A stretch of 64,000 nt of DNA from Thereva unica (GCA_949987705.1 OX465284.1:66573470-66637469); one strand, 5' to 3'. Shown: positions 23,317-34,195, numbered from the stretch's first letter. Notes: generated by a model from the sequence alone, not told the origin. A program made the numbers and translations.

Positions 23317-23895
23317 ACAAAAATATTGCAAACATGTTGGAGTTCTTGATGTTCAGGTTGCAATGAGAGCCAATATGAAAGAAGAGAGTTCTAGTTCTAG
23401 AAAGCACAGACGAAGAAAAATCTAGGATAGAAAACTCTAGTATGTATAAATTAGTAGAAAATTGAAAGATATTCATGATATTCAATATCACCGCCGCTGG
23501 AAATGTGCGCATAAACATCGTGTCGACATTGTGCGAACAGGCATTCCGTCGGCCTTTTCAAACATCAAAGTAAGGCGGACAAAAGCCTCTTTCGTGTTGA
23601 CCCATTATTAAACACCAAAACCATATAATCTCTCTAGTTCTATAATACATATCTACAATATTTTCATTCATTTTTAATATTTTTTGGGTTCAAAGGTAAA
23701 AAATTGTTTAATGGTTGTGATTTTCTTAAAATTTGTTGCAAATTACTGAGTTGTGGATATAAAAGCCGTCTCTCTTCAAAACTACATATGTACATATTTG
23801 CAGAAACTAACATTGGACGCCTTCTGTAAAACTGTACCTGACTAACTTAACTTACATCTCGTGGTTTGAGAGCTTTGTTTCTGGCCGTTCAATTA

Positions 23896-23964
23896 AGATA
23901 GAACTGAATGGCGTTGAATCTCGGCGGGCGTTCCCCTGGGTCGATTCTCTCACCTGATCTCTTT
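23896..23964 (+). pseudogene. Captured RT fragment in host CATTGATT copy, part 1
   Basis: Collinear with the open RT fragment at 46544-46789 (minus). It corresponds to the stretch just before and including the GVTQGSILSPE block, here decayed. It is cut at CTAATAT by the P-like transposon and continues at 27964. Confidence 0.45.
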
Positions 23965-24160
23965 CTAATATCATAGAATAACAAAGCTTACGCATAAAGA
24001 AGTCTCAACCCATATAAGAAATCGCCAACCAAATTTGCTTTACCTCCCATTGAGTTTACCTCGGCCTGAAGCTTCAAATCACGAAGTAATTGACGGGGTT
24101 GTGATATTGGTTATAAGCTTTGTGGAAGGTGGAATGTATTGGGACGCATCTGATAGATGC

Positions 24161-24887
24161 GCCAGCGGCTAGTTGTGTGTGAAAGAAAACATTTCAATTT
24201 GTAGTTTTTTCAGGCTTCCACTGAAATAACCGGGGTGTGGAAATGAAAGAGAGCATTTTATGGCGCTTGGGTAGTGGGATAATGATAGGACTTTTTTTGT
24301 CCGATGCACACTTGATTCTTCAAAATTTTTCTTTAGAATTTTGGATTTTTAAGTGAATTGCTTCTTTGCGATTTTCAGTGACAGTTCACTTTTTAATAAC
24401 TGCGAGATATATTTTGAGCTAAGTGTAATAATCGTTCACAACTTTCCTTTTAATTAAACCTTATGTTAAGATAATATTATATATTTATTTAAATATTGTG
24501 CGCAGCGACAGAGCGTAGAGTTAAAACCCTTTAGGCGCCCTGTAGTCGCTGAGTATTGAACAGTTACTACTTTCTATACAAAATTCCCTCGTATTTACAG
24601 TAGGGATTCTTGTACTATTCTTATATACTGTTATATACTATCCTGATTAGGACTACTCACTTACATCTATATACAATAATTACAATCTAGTTTTCTAAAT
24701 AAACTATCTTAAACTATAATTATAACTAATCAAAGTGAATGAAAGTGTATGTGTTGCTATTATTTATGAGGTAATGCGAGCACCTCATTAGGTATTTATT
24801 AAGTAAATTTTGTTTTTAATTGTGAGAGAGTAAGTACTAAGTATTTGAGTAAGTAAGTATTTTCCTTATATTTAATTTTGGATAAAT
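24161..24887. promoter_or_regulatory. 5' non-coding region of the P-like transposon
   Basis: About 730 bp between the left TIR and the first ATG. It holds TAGTTGTGTGTGAAA near 24172, mirrored near 27735 (internal inverted repeat, as in P elements), and a small hairpin GAGGTAATGCGAGCACCTC at 24768-24786. No clear TATA box was recognised. Confidence 0.4.
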
Positions 24888-25442
24888 ATGGAAACCGTTA
24901 AAAGACGTAAAGAATGGGGAGTGCGCTGTGAAGTTCCTTCTTGCCGCACGACAAAAAGAAATTCCCCTTATACTAGTTTTTTTAATTTTCCTACTAAAGG
25001 AAGCGATTTATTTGAGAGATGGGTACAAGCTGTTGGTTTAACTTGTGGCCCAAAACCCAAAAAACCTTATATATGTTCGAAGCACTTTCCACAAGTTTGT
25101 ATTGGGAAAAAAAAACTTAAGAAAAATGCAGTGCCCTCTCTACATCTTGGAGAGGTTTTTGGTAATCAGTTTCCTTTAACTCAAACTACTTCTAATTTCA
25201 ATTCAATAGATGATTCCGATTCAGATCATATTCCTGTTTTGTTTTCCGGTAAATCGTACAAACGACAAATAAGCAATGAATTGAGATTAGAAGATTTACC
25301 AAATTATCATATTGGACTTACTCAGAATACGGAAGAGGTTTCCTTTTGTGCAAATTGCTTAAAAGCTGAAAAAAACTTGAAATATTATATGAATCAAAAT
25401 AATATTTTAAAAAACAAAATAAAATATTGCAGGCTAAGTTGA
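24888..25442 (+). CDS. THAP-domain N-terminal part of P-like transposase
   Basis: A 184-residue frame from a true ATG (24888). Residues 8-88 form a THAP zinc finger: C14 and C19, then C63-x2-H66 in YICSKHF, with W45 and the AVPSLHL motif that closes the domain. THAP domains give P transposases site-specific DNA binding near the TIRs. Residues 155-180 are Leu/Lys/Asn-rich and look like the start of a coiled coil (AEKNLKYYMNQNNILKNKIK). The frame stops just after it enters the downstream transposase frame, overlapping it by 16 bp. Most simply, a single protein has been split by a one-base change in an A/T-rich run near 25425; an intron or separate expression are alternatives. Confidence 0.8.
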   Translation: METVKRRKEWGVRCEVPSCRTTKRNSPYTSFFNFPTKGSDLFERWVQAVGLTCGPKPKKPYICSKHFPQVCIGKKKLKKNAVPSLHLGEVFGNQFPLTQTTSNFNSIDDSDSDHIPVLFSGKSYKRQISNELRLEDLPNYHIGLTQNTEEVSFCANCLKAEKNLKYYMNQNNILKNKIKYCRLS

Positions 25443-27634
25443 GGCAAAAGTCAAGGTTATGTAAATCCAGACTTTCTCTTTTAAAGATAAAAAACAAAAA
25501 CAAACAAAAATTGAAACCTGTGAAAAATGTCAACAAATCCCTGGCAGCTTTAATTGATTCTGTTGAGAATATTGCTTCGTCATCAAAAACTTTTGCAAAA
25601 ATGTTATTGTGCAAAAAATCTAAGACCAAGGTATGGTCGGATGATGCAAAAATGTTGGCACAAAACTTACATTATAAATCTCCCAGCTCATATCAATTTA
25701 TGAGAAAAACCTTGACATTCAACTTGCCTTCAATATCTTCAATATATCGGTGGTTACCAATTAAAAATTGTTCTCCTGGAGTTAATTGTAATATGAAAGA
25801 GTATTTAAGTAAAATAATTTTAAAGTGGTCTGACGAAGATAAATTAGTAGTTTTAATATTCGATGAAATGGCTATAAGAAGAGAACTACTTTATGATTCT
25901 TCCAAAGACGAAATTATTGGTTACGTTGATTTAGGAGACATCAAAAGCAAAAATATTGCCAAACATGTTTGTCTTTTTATGATAAGAGGTATTTTTACAA
26001 ATTCAAAGATTATTATAAGCTATTATTCGATAGATACTTCGATTAAAGCACAAGCTCTAGAAACGAAAATTAAGGAAAATATTGACTATTGCAGTGATAT
26101 TGGTCTTAATGTAAAGGTAATTGTGTGTGATCAGGCTTCGAATAACCGCAGTGTATTTAAACGTTTGGGAGTTTCCTATGACACCCCATATTTTGAATAT
26201 AATTGCCAAAAAATCTTTGCCATGCATGACGTCCCACACTTATTCAAATCTATTCGCAACACAATCATGAAATACAACATTGTTTGTGAAGATGGTGAAG
26301 TTAGTTGGAATGTCGTTAAAGAATTATATAATTTGGAACAAAAAAAGACTACCAAAATGTGCACAAAAATTACAGCAAAGCATATTTATCCTGATACTTG
26401 GCAGAAAATGAAGGTGAGTTACGCTGTACAAGTACTAAGCCATACTTGCAGCTCTGCCATAAAAACAACTCATGCTTTGCGGCAATTTAGTAATGAAGCT
26501 ACCCCAAACGCACTTCCTACAGCTGAGTTTTTCGAAAAATTGAACAATTTATTTGATATGCTAAACAGTAAGCAACCTTTTAATAAAAATATTTATAAAT
26601 CGGCTGTAAGAAAGGAAGGATTTATTAAATTAAATTTAGAAAATATGAAAAGATATCTTCAAACTGTGGAGGTAAAAACCCCAAAAAAAATATATTGTTT
26701 CGATGGTTTAGTACAAGCAATCAATTGCATTTTAGGTTTATCAGATAATATTTTTGAATCTTATTTGGATAAAGAGTTCTTACTGGCTTATAAATTTAAT
26801 AGTGACGTAGTTGAAAATGTCTTTTCCTTAATTAGATATAAAGGCGGAAATAACAAAAATCCTTCCCTTTATGACTTTAACCATATTGTTGGAAGAATTC
26901 TATCTAATAAAATAATAATGAACTCAGAATTCAGTAATTGCGAGCATGATAATGAAGATTTCATAGTTTTTGAAAAAAATGAATCAAATGAAGAAACTGA
27001 AACTGGAAAATCTGAAATTGCGGAGCCTTATAGAAGCGAAGTTATTTCCTCAAACGATGTGGGGGAGCCCCTGGTAATTCACGAAGATATTTTACTGGAT
27101 TGCGTTGGTAATATAAACTCAAATGCTGATTGTGTGTTAAAAAATGCTTCATTAAGATATTTTGCGGGATTTGTAATTAAGAAATTTTTGGCATCAAACG
27201 ATTGCAGCCTCTGTCTTAATGAAATGAAGCGATCAGATGAAATAATCAATCTTGAAAATGAGTCAGAAAGATTTATATTCTTTAAAAATTATTCAAAATC
27301 ATCAGACTTTGGAAGTTTGAATGCTCCAACTGAATTCTTTTTTGACTTGTGTTTAATACACATCAAAATTTTTGATCGAATTTCAACAGTCTCTTGTGAA
27401 ATAAAAGGTATTAAAAAGCTAATTATAAATGAGTGCATAGAAACTACAAAAGGGATTCCAAAATTTTCTTCCTGGTTTTCTAATGATAATCCATGTTACG
27501 AGCATCATTATAAATTGTTAGACTATATGATATTGGTATTATTACGCAAAAATTGTCAATGGTGGACTGAAAAAATGAACGCAACTAAAGAATATCAAGC
27601 TAAAAGAAAGTTGTCGATATTACAAAATAAATAA
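25427..27634 (+). CDS. P-element-like transposase, catalytic part
   Basis: 735 codons open; the first codon counted is TTG, so translation probably continues from the THAP frame instead of starting here. Residues 1-30 are basic and coiled-coil-like. The RNase H-like catalytic core is recognisable: LVVLIFDEMAI (D146), VIVCDQASNN (D235), the P-type signature HDVPHLFKSIRN (268-278), and SDVVENVFSLIRYKGG with D460 and E463. These match the positions of the D, D and D/E acids known for Drosophila P transposase. A GTP-binding insertion would lie between them, but I cannot confirm its residues. THAP9-like C-terminal sequence follows. AATAAA lies 42 bp after the stop. All key acids are present; function depends on the upstream frame junction. 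Confidence 0.88.
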   Translation: MQAKLRQKSRLCKSRLSLLKIKNKNKQKLKPVKNVNKSLAALIDSVENIASSSKTFAKMLLCKKSKTKVWSDDAKMLAQNLHYKSPSSYQFMRKTLTFNLPSISSIYRWLPIKNCSPGVNCNMKEYLSKIILKWSDEDKLVVLIFDEMAIRRELLYDSSKDEIIGYVDLGDIKSKNIAKHVCLFMIRGIFTNSKIIISYYSIDTSIKAQALETKIKENIDYCSDIGLNVKVIVCDQASNNRSVFKRLGVSYDTPYFEYNCQKIFAMHDVPHLFKSIRNTIMKYNIVCEDGEVSWNVVKELYNLEQKKTTKMCTKITAKHIYPDTWQKMKVSYAVQVLSHTCSSAIKTTHALRQFSNEATPNALPTAEFFEKLNNLFDMLNSKQPFNKNIYKSAVRKEGFIKLNLENMKRYLQTVEVKTPKKIYCFDGLVQAINCILGLSDNIFESYLDKEFLLAYKFNSDVVENVFSLIRYKGGNNKNPSLYDFNHIVGRILSNKIIMNSEFSNCEHDNEDFIVFEKNESNEETETGKSEIAEPYRSEVISSNDVGEPLVIHEDILLDCVGNINSNADCVLKNASLRYFAGFVIKKFLASNDCSLCLNEMKRSDEIINLENESERFIFFKNYSKSSDFGSLNAPTEFFFDLCLIHIKIFDRISTVSCEIKGIKKLIINECIETTKGIPKFSSWFSNDNPCYEHHYKLLDYMILVLLRKNCQWWTEKMNATKEYQAKRKLSILQNK

Positions 27635-27675
27635 TTTTTCTTAAACACACTTGGACTGTGTTAGCAAACTAAAAT

Positions 27676-27681
27676 AATAAA
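27676..27681 (+). terminator. Polyadenylation signal of the P-like transposon
   Basis: AATAAA 42 bp downstream of the transposase stop codon and before the right TIR. Confidence 0.5.
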
Positions 27682-27963
27682 ACACGGTAACCTGCATTGA
27701 ACATGGCCGTAAAACTACATTCAAATATTTTCATACACAACTAGCCGATTTTATTCATTAAGCAATAAGCTCAAGCAGATAGGTCCCAATGCATTCCACC
27801 TTCCACAAAGCTTACAACCAATATCACAACCCCGTCAATTATTTCATGATTTGAAGCTTCAGGCCGAGGTAAACTCAATGGGAGGTAAAGCAAATTTGGT
27901 TGGCGATTTCTTATATGGGTTGAGACTTCTTTATGCGTAAGCTTTGTTATTCTATGCTAATAT

Positions 27964-28076
27964 TCATTAATGATCTGCTCTCAATCTCCTCCAACCCACG
28001 TTATAAGTTTTGTCGATGACACTCTGCGTTACTCCTTATCTCTACGAAAACTTTTACCATCCTTCCCTTTATCTCA
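27964..28076 (+). pseudogene. Captured RT fragment in host CATTGATT copy, part 2
   Basis: Continues after the P-like transposon with IFINDLLS-type coding, and then FVDDTLRYS, the [F/Y]-x-DD catalytic box of reverse transcriptase, one frame away. It is homologous to sequences at 40784-40930 and 46544-46789. Confidence 0.5.
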
Positions 28077-28090
28077 GTGGGCAAAAAAAA

Positions 28091-28229
28091 CCCACCAAGG
28101 CAAACGAACATTTGCTCGCGGGCAAAATAACGTCACCAAGAAAATGCATATCGAAGTTATGCATATCTGAAACACTATCTGTTAACTTCATTATGACGTC
28201 AAAAGCTTGCGAGCAAATGCCTTGGTGGA
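28091..28229. repeat. CCACCAAGGCA foldback inside host CATTGATT copy
   Basis: Inverted arms CCACCAAGGCAAACGAACAT and ATGCCTTGGTGG with GCGAGCAAA and TGACGTCA pairs. The same foldback occurs at 41011-41140 and 46384-46486 at the same place in each CATTGATT copy, so it is ancestral to the family. Confidence 0.55.
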
Positions 28230-28396
28230 TTGGTACCTTTAAGGGCCAAATACATGAGCGCTTCATTCGACCACGCCACGCCAAAACAACTCAAATTTCG
28301 AGTGCATACAGATTGTTGCTGTTTTGTCGAGGCGTGGCCTGATGGTTCGAACATTGGGCCCTTTAGAAGTATTTTATCTACTGCCTCACATATCTC

Positions 28397-28506
28397 GGAC
28401 CCTATTCTCTATTACAATATTGTTAAATCCGATTCAAAAACAAAACAGTAAACATTTGGCAATATTATTAAATTTTTATGTAAAATAAAAGCCAATACAA
28501 ACATAT
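28397..28506. repeat. CTATTACAATATTG MITE, left part (split by gypsy #1)
   Basis: Starts GGACCCTATTCTCTATTACA; the other half is at 49242-49331 beyond gypsy #1, ending AATAGAAAATAAGGCCCC. Related copies are at 41185-41352 and 46185-46367. Confidence 0.6.
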
Positions 28507-28987
28507 TGTGATGATTATGCGCCATCTGTTTGTCGAGAGGATGAATCAACGATTTTCGGTTGTTGTCTGAACTAAGAATTTATGTACTAAACTAACGAGC
28601 GATAAGCGAAGACTACTTCAAGCTGGTCGAAACTTAACGAAATAAAAGAACATACCACAAGGAACCAGAAAACGAAGGTTCCAGAAAGTAGACAAAGGTG
28701 GAGCTGCCTATATAAAAGCGCCTGGCAGCCGCTATCAAGTCAGTTTTGATTATAAAGGCGATACAAGTGTTCCAAAGTGAAAAGTGGTGATTTATAGTGA
28801 AATAAAAAGCGATAATTAGAATTGAATAGTGCGAAATATTAAATTTGCTAGTGATTATAGTGAACTCTAAGAATTGTGTTTATTTTTAAATTGTGTTTGG
28901 TTTGTAATAAATAAGTTTTGTTTGGATAATTAAAAAGTGTATTCCTTAATTAATCCTACGAATCCGTTAAGCCGTAAAAACGTAACA
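28507..28987 (+). repeat. Gypsy #1 5' LTR with promoter
   Basis: 481 bp, TG...CA ends. It carries TATATAAAA at 28709-28717 and an arthropod initiator TCAGTT at 28740-28745, about 31 bp downstream, so transcription probably begins at A28742. AATAAA lies at 28916-28921, giving U3-R-U5 in normal order. Confidence 0.9.
28709..28745 (+). promoter_or_regulatory. LTR core promoter (TATA + initiator)
   Basis: TATATAAAA box and TCAGTT initiator with canonical 31 bp spacing. The same arrangement is present on the minus strand in gypsy #2 (about 45239-45275). Confidence 0.7.
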
Positions 28988-28989
28988 AT

Positions 28990-29006
28990 TGGTGTCAGAA
29001 GTGGGA
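28990..29006 (+). other. Primer binding site of gypsy #1
   Basis: TGGTGTCAGAAGTGGGA begins two bases after the LTR. From memory of tRNA 3' ends it fits complementarity to a tRNA-Leu; I could not check this against a tRNA set. The identical site is in gypsy #2 on the minus strand (44967-44983). Confidence 0.75.
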
Positions 29007-29098
29007 TTAATTAAGAGATAAGTGAAATAAGTGAACTTGAACAATAATTGTGATTGGAATTAAATTTTGTGCGTGAGAAAAAAGGACTTCTTAATAAA

Positions 29099-29155
29099 AT
29101 GGGTCGAAAGCTAGTGGATTTGCGCACTGTAGAGTTAAAAAAGAGAATTAAGTAA
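29099..29155 (+). CDS. Short ATG leader frame before gag (gypsy #1)
   Basis: An 18-codon frame from the first ATG after the primer site, ending at TAA 29153-29155. The related frame in gypsy #2 runs up to A_AAA_AAG, after which a -1 shift would enter gag. In gypsy #1 two extra bases (GA) after the same A-run spoil that link. It is either a decayed gag N-terminus or a leader. Confidence 0.4.
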   Translation: MGRKLVDLRTVELKKRIK

Positions 29156-29162
29156 ACGCTCG

Positions 29163-30605
29163 TTGTCAACGGGGGGGGTTAAAAATTTCCTAAACGCCCT
29201 GCTTCGAGAAGCTATGGTGAACGAAGGTAAGGATCCTGAAACCTACATGTTTGAAGGCGAGGTAGAAGCAGAGCCAGAAGAAGCGACAGTGAGTATGGCA
29301 GAACTTCTTAAAACATTGATGGTGATGAAAGAAGCCCAAGAACGATCATCCGCAGCGCAAGAACGTGCATCAGCGGAGATGAAGGCAGATATGAAGGAAT
29401 TACAAGAACGTTCAACTATAGAAATCAAGGCGGAAGTGTTGGCGTTAAAGGATGAACAGAAATTGTTAGCAGTGGCTCATGAACGCTCGTTAGCAGAACT
29501 CAAAGAGTCTATGGAGGAGCAGAAGAACCAACTGGAGCAGAAAATCGAATCATTCTCCCTTTCTGTCGACAACAAGCTAGATAACATGAAAGAAAATGTA
29601 AGGAATGATCTGGAAAATCTCGAATCTTCCATCAAGGCAAATGTGAGGAATGATCTGGAAAATCTCGAATCTTCTATTAAAGCAAATGTAGAGAATGATC
29701 TGGAAAAGCTCGAAAATTCCATGAGGGAAAATGATGAAAAGTTGAAGATTGAGCTAGAATCGGTCAGGGCCGAGCTAGAAAGGGTAAAGATTCACCACCC
29801 AGCGACGGCATCTCACGAAGTCATCGGAGTTAGGAAACTGCAGCCTCCAACTTTCGACGGGCAAAGCCCATGGTCTACTTACAAGCTCCAATTCGAAGCA
29901 GCAGCAACAGGCAATTTCTGGACTGAGGAGGAGAAAGCAACCGCCTTAACGTTGTCACTAAGGGGCACAGCAGCAGAAATATTGCAGTCAATACCAGCAG
30001 AACATCGCAACAGCTACGGGTTCTTAGTTCAAGCGCTGGAAATGCGTTACGGTGATCAACACACGCAAGAGGTTTATCGACTTCAACTTCGCAATCGACT
30101 TCAAAAGCCAGGAGAAACTTTACAACAACTATGCGCCGATATCGAGAGGTTAGTGCATCTGGCTTATCCTAGCTTCGGCCAAGACTACATCAACGAAGTA
30201 GCAAGAGAGGCTTTCCTTAACTCTTTTGCTGACCGGGATCTACAATAGGCAGCCAGATTGGCCGGAAAGAAGAATACCGCAGAAGTTTTGGCATATGCTC
30301 TGGCATACGAGGCAGCGAGGCAAGCATCAAGAAGTGCAGTCCGCCTCAGAGAGATCCACACAACAGAGGATAGTTGCAACAGAATGAATGCAACGGAAGT
30401 ACGCGGTCGACTCCGATGCTGGAACTGTAGTGAACCGGGTCATTTGCAAAGGAATTGCAGAAAGCGAAGGAGAGCAGAGTCTCCCGAAAATAGGAGTGGC
30501 GGAACTTGCTGTGAAAAATGCGGAAATCGGAAGAAAGGTGACCAGAGGGAGGCCGAAAACAATGACTCCGTGTCTCCCCGCGGACAGCAGCAGGGAAACG
30601 AATAA
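29163..30605 (+). pseudogene. Gypsy #1 gag, broken
   Basis: One reading frame interrupted by a TAG at 30246-30248, where gypsy #2 has CAG. The first ATG in frame is at 29214; there is no ATG between it and the upstream in-frame stop at 29136. Residues 60-205 are a coiled coil rich in Glu/Lys, with three 15-residue (45 bp) tandem repeats at 29588-29720. The capsid-like region follows (LQPPTFDGQSPWSTYKLQFE onward), and after the stop a CCHC zinc knuckle CWNCSEPGHLQRNC. Gag would assemble the virus-like particle and bind RNA. Past 30530 the frame loses similarity to gypsy #2, indicating a frameshift. Confidence 0.85.
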
Positions 30606-30639
30606 AGACTAACTCCATGGGGCGGGAGTTAGTCGAGGA

Positions 30640-31125
30640 AATCGAAGCCCCGGTGTCATCATCACCACTATCAAACAACTGCAGCGCAGTGGCAACAGCC
30701 TGGTCATCGAAGGAAAGATTGGAGCTGAAAAATGCACAATAACTGTAGACACTGGCGCTTCAAAATCTGTTATCCGGGCTGACATGGTCGGCAATAAATG
30801 GCTGAAAGACGCACGCCAATACAGACTGAAAACTGCAACAGGAGAGCCAGTATGATTACACGGGGAAATTATGTTGGATGTGGTTCTTGCTGACATTGGA
30901 TTTTCACATTCGTTCCTGGTAGCTGATATAACAGACGAGTGCATTCTCGGTCTGGACTTTATGAAAGCACATAAAATTCTACTGGACATTGGAGAGGAAA
31001 TACTGACAACAAGGAGATTCCAATGGCCACAGGATCCACTTGTTATTCGCAGCTTAAAGTCGTCGCTCGTGAAGATACCGTGCTTCCTCCGTGTGCTGAG
31101 AAATTGGAGCGATAGTCGATGGTGA
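30640..31125 (+). pseudogene. Gypsy #1 protease, broken
   Basis: Retropepsin-type motif TVDTGASKSVIRADMVG with the catalytic DTGA at about 30748-30759, then ECILGLDFM, the typical hydrophobic-G flap partner. It is in a different frame from gag, has an internal TGA at about 30853, and shifts frame again before RT. It therefore cannot be made as one polyprotein. Confidence 0.8.
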
Positions 31126-31204
31126 TCCCGGGAGCTACCGATTTTACCTTATAGAACCAGAAAAAACGGAACAAAGCAAAAATATAGCAATTGGAAAATG
31201 TCTG

Positions 31205-34195
31205 GTGAGCATCGACGACAAGAAGGAGGTATTCGTGAGAGTGCTAAATACTAACGAACGAGAAGTACGATTGAAGAAGGATACGGTTTTGGGGAAAGGA
31301 GAACCGGCAGAACAGATTACAGTAGTGGAGTGCGCTAACAACGAAACGGTTCCAAAACCAAAGCCAAAGGCCACGAAATTAGTAAACGCAGTGCTCTCAA
31401 CTAGTTGTCTTGAACAAAAACAGTATCTCCAGGCAAGGAAATTAGTAGAGGATTTCAGTGATATCTTCGCCATGAGAGATGATGACTTCGGGAAAACGGA
31501 CATGGTTCAACACAGGATCGACACCAAAGATGCCCAGCCAATTAAACAACCGCCGAGAAGACTACCACTAGCCAAGCGGGAAGAGGCAGCCGGTATGATT
31601 GAAGATATGAGAAGACAAGGTCTTACAGAGGAGTCGAAAAGCCCTTGGATGTCTCCCGTGGTTCTAGTCAGAAAGAAAGATGGCAGTACAAGGTTTTGCG
31701 TGGATTATCGGCGGTTAAACGACATCACTAAAAAGGACAGCTACCCATTACCTCGTATCGATGATACACTGGATACTCTCTCTGGAGCTAAATGGTTTTC
31801 TACCTTTGATCTTAAGAGCGGCTACTGGCAAGTCGAAATTCACCCAGAGGACCGAGAAAAGACAGCCTTCTCTGTAGGAAACGGCCTGTGGCAGTTTACA
31901 GTCATGCCGTTTGGACTGTGTAATGCTCCAGCTACATTCGAACGACTGATGGAATGCGTCTTGCGAGGACTGACATGGAAGACTTGTCTGGTTTATTTGG
32001 ACGATATCATCGTCGTTGGAAAAAGTTTCGAGGAACATCTGAGCAATCTACGAGAGGTTTTCCAAAAGCTGAGAACAGCCCAACTGAAACTCAGCCCTAA
32101 AAAGTGCGTACTGTTCAGAGACCAAGTCAACTATCTCGGACATGTGGTTTCATGCAATGGAGTTCAAACAGATCCTGAGAAAATAACCGCGGCTAAGAAT
32201 TTGCCCACACCGAAGGATAAACATGAACTTCGAAGCTTTTTGGGACTTGCCACCTATTATAGGCGTTTCGTCAGGAATTTTGCCGACAAGGCTAAGGAAT
32301 TACATAAACTGACAGAAAAAGGAAAACCATTTATCTGGACAGAAAAGTGCGAGGAAAGTTTCAACACACTAAAACGAGGACTTTGCCAAGCACCAATACT
32401 CACATACCCGAAGCCAGGCGAAAGATTCATATTGGACACAGACGCGAGTAATGTCGGGATTGGTGCAGTGCTATCACAAAACTTCGACGGACAGGAAAAG
32501 GTCATAGCTTATTACAGTAGAGCGCTGTCAAAATCGGAGCGGAATTACTGTGTCACAAGACGGGAACTATTGGCAATCGTGGACTCAACTAAACACTTCC
32601 ACAAGTATCTCTATGGGCAAAACTTCATCCTTCGAACGGATCATGCAGCATTAAAATGGCTGATGCAATTCAAAAACCCTGAAGGACAAGTGGCAAGATG
32701 GATAGAGAGACTTCAGTCCTACGACTTCAATATAGACCACAGAAAGGGAAGAAACCATGGAAATGCAGATGCACTCTCCCGGCGACCATGCATACCAGAC
32801 TGCAAACATTGTGGACGTATCGAGGAAAAGTGTCAAAGGACGACAGTTGAGCCAACGACAGGATGGGATGACCAGGGACTCCAAGACGCCCAACGCGACG
32901 ACCCGGATATTTCTTCAATTCTGACATGGAAGGAATACGAGGAAAAGCCTGAATGGAAGGACATTGCTGAGAGGAGCGAGACCCTGAAGAGCTATTGGGC
33001 CCAATGGGATTCGTTGTACATTGAGCGAGGAGTATTAAAGCGCAAATGGGAAACCGCTGACGGTACCTCTCATCGAATGCAGGTATTAGTCCCTCGCGTT
33101 AGAATAAGGGATATTCTCGAGGAGTGTCATAACGGCGCATCAGGAGGACATCTGGGAGTCAATAAAACTTTGGCAAAAATAAGAGATAGATTCTATTGGC
33201 TTCACATGCGGGACGATGTTACAGACTGGTGCCGTAAATGCACAATTTGTGCCAGCAGCAAAGGCCCTCGAGTAAAAACAAAAGGAGAAATGCAGCAATA
33301 CAACGTGGGAGCCCCATTTGAAAGAATCGCAATTGATGTGGCGGGACCTTTTCCGGTGTCAGACCGAGGAAATCGATACATTTTGGTGGTCATGGACTAC
33401 TTCAGTAAGTGGCCCGAAGCATATGCCATTCCAAATCAGGAAGCAATCACGGTTTCAGAGGAATTAGTGAACAATTGGATCTGCAGATTTGGTGTTCCTC
33501 ATGAGCTTCACTCTGACCAAGGGAGAAACTTTGAATCTCAAGTTTTTCAAGAAGTATGTAAGATACTCGGAATGAAGAAGACCAGGACGACGCCCCTTCA
33601 TCCCCAATCCGATGGAATGGTAGAACGATTCAACAGGACAATGCTAGAGCACTTAAGGAAAGTCGTTAGCGAGCACCAGCGCGACTAGGACACTTATATC
33701 CCTATTTTTCTAATGGCATATCGGACAGCAGTTCATAATTCCACAGGACAAACCCCTTCTAGTGTGATTTTTGGAAGACAAATCCGGCTGCCAAGCGACT
33801 TGAAATTTGGGACACCTGTGGAAAGCAACGAATCTACTGGCGGTTATACAGGTGAACTTCGTGATAAACTTGCAGATATCCACCAGCTCGCAAGGAGGAA
33901 TCTCAAGATAGCCAGTGACAGGATGAAAACAAGGTACGACCTCCGAGCAAACTGTAGCGGATTCCAGGAAGGTGACCTCGTTTGGCTGTTCAACCCTCGA
34001 AGACGGAAAGGCAAGTCTCCGAAACTTCAGCGTCAGTGGGAGGGGCCCTATAAAATCCTAACACGGATCAACGATGTGGTCTACAGGATTCAACAAGGAC
34101 CCAAAGCAAAGAAGAAGATTGTGCACATAGACAGGCTGTGCCCATATCATCAGCCGGATCCAGGATGGACAACTGTTCGGGACGAACAGTCCTAA
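31205..34195 (+). pseudogene. Gypsy #1 RT-RNase H-integrase with one nonsense codon
   Basis: A 997-codon frame broken only by TAG at 33686-33688, probably a former Trp codon. RT: FDLKSGYWQ with the first Asp (residue 202) and YLDD at 264-267. RNase H: LDTDASNVGIGAVLSQ and the later DHAALKWL. Integrase: zinc-binding HLGVNKTLAKIRDRFYWL...CRKCTICA; core Asp in IDVAGPFP, second in HSDQGRNFES, Glu in the SDGMVERFNR block. The C-terminal part after the stop includes GDLVWLFNPRRRKGKSPKL, and the frame ends 11 bp before the 3' LTR. The start is uncertain because the frame should continue from protease. All catalytic residues that I can identify are present. Confidence 0.88.

Larger units (their letters stand above)
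23972..27956 (+). mobile_element. P-superfamily DNA transposon, 3,985 bp, long TIRs
   Basis: The ends are CATAGAATAACAAAGC and its inverse, with TIRs of about 185 bp (to about 24160 and from about 27772), nearly identical. CTAATAT flanks both sides (23965-23971, 27957-27963); the empty site CTTTCTAATATTCATTA is present in the copy near 46690, which confirms a 7 bp duplication. It contains a THAP-domain frame and a P-type transposase frame in the same direction. Family knowledge: Drosophila P elements have 31 bp TIRs beginning CATGATGAAATAAC and 8 bp duplications, so this is a relative with longer TIRs and a shorter duplication. Confidence 0.9.

Noticed and set aside
25248..25432. Intron linking the THAP and transposase frames (GTAAAT donor, CAG acceptor)
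   Set aside because: Splicing would remove a charged, coiled-coil-like coding stretch and cysteines that look genuine; a one-base shift explains the junction more simply.
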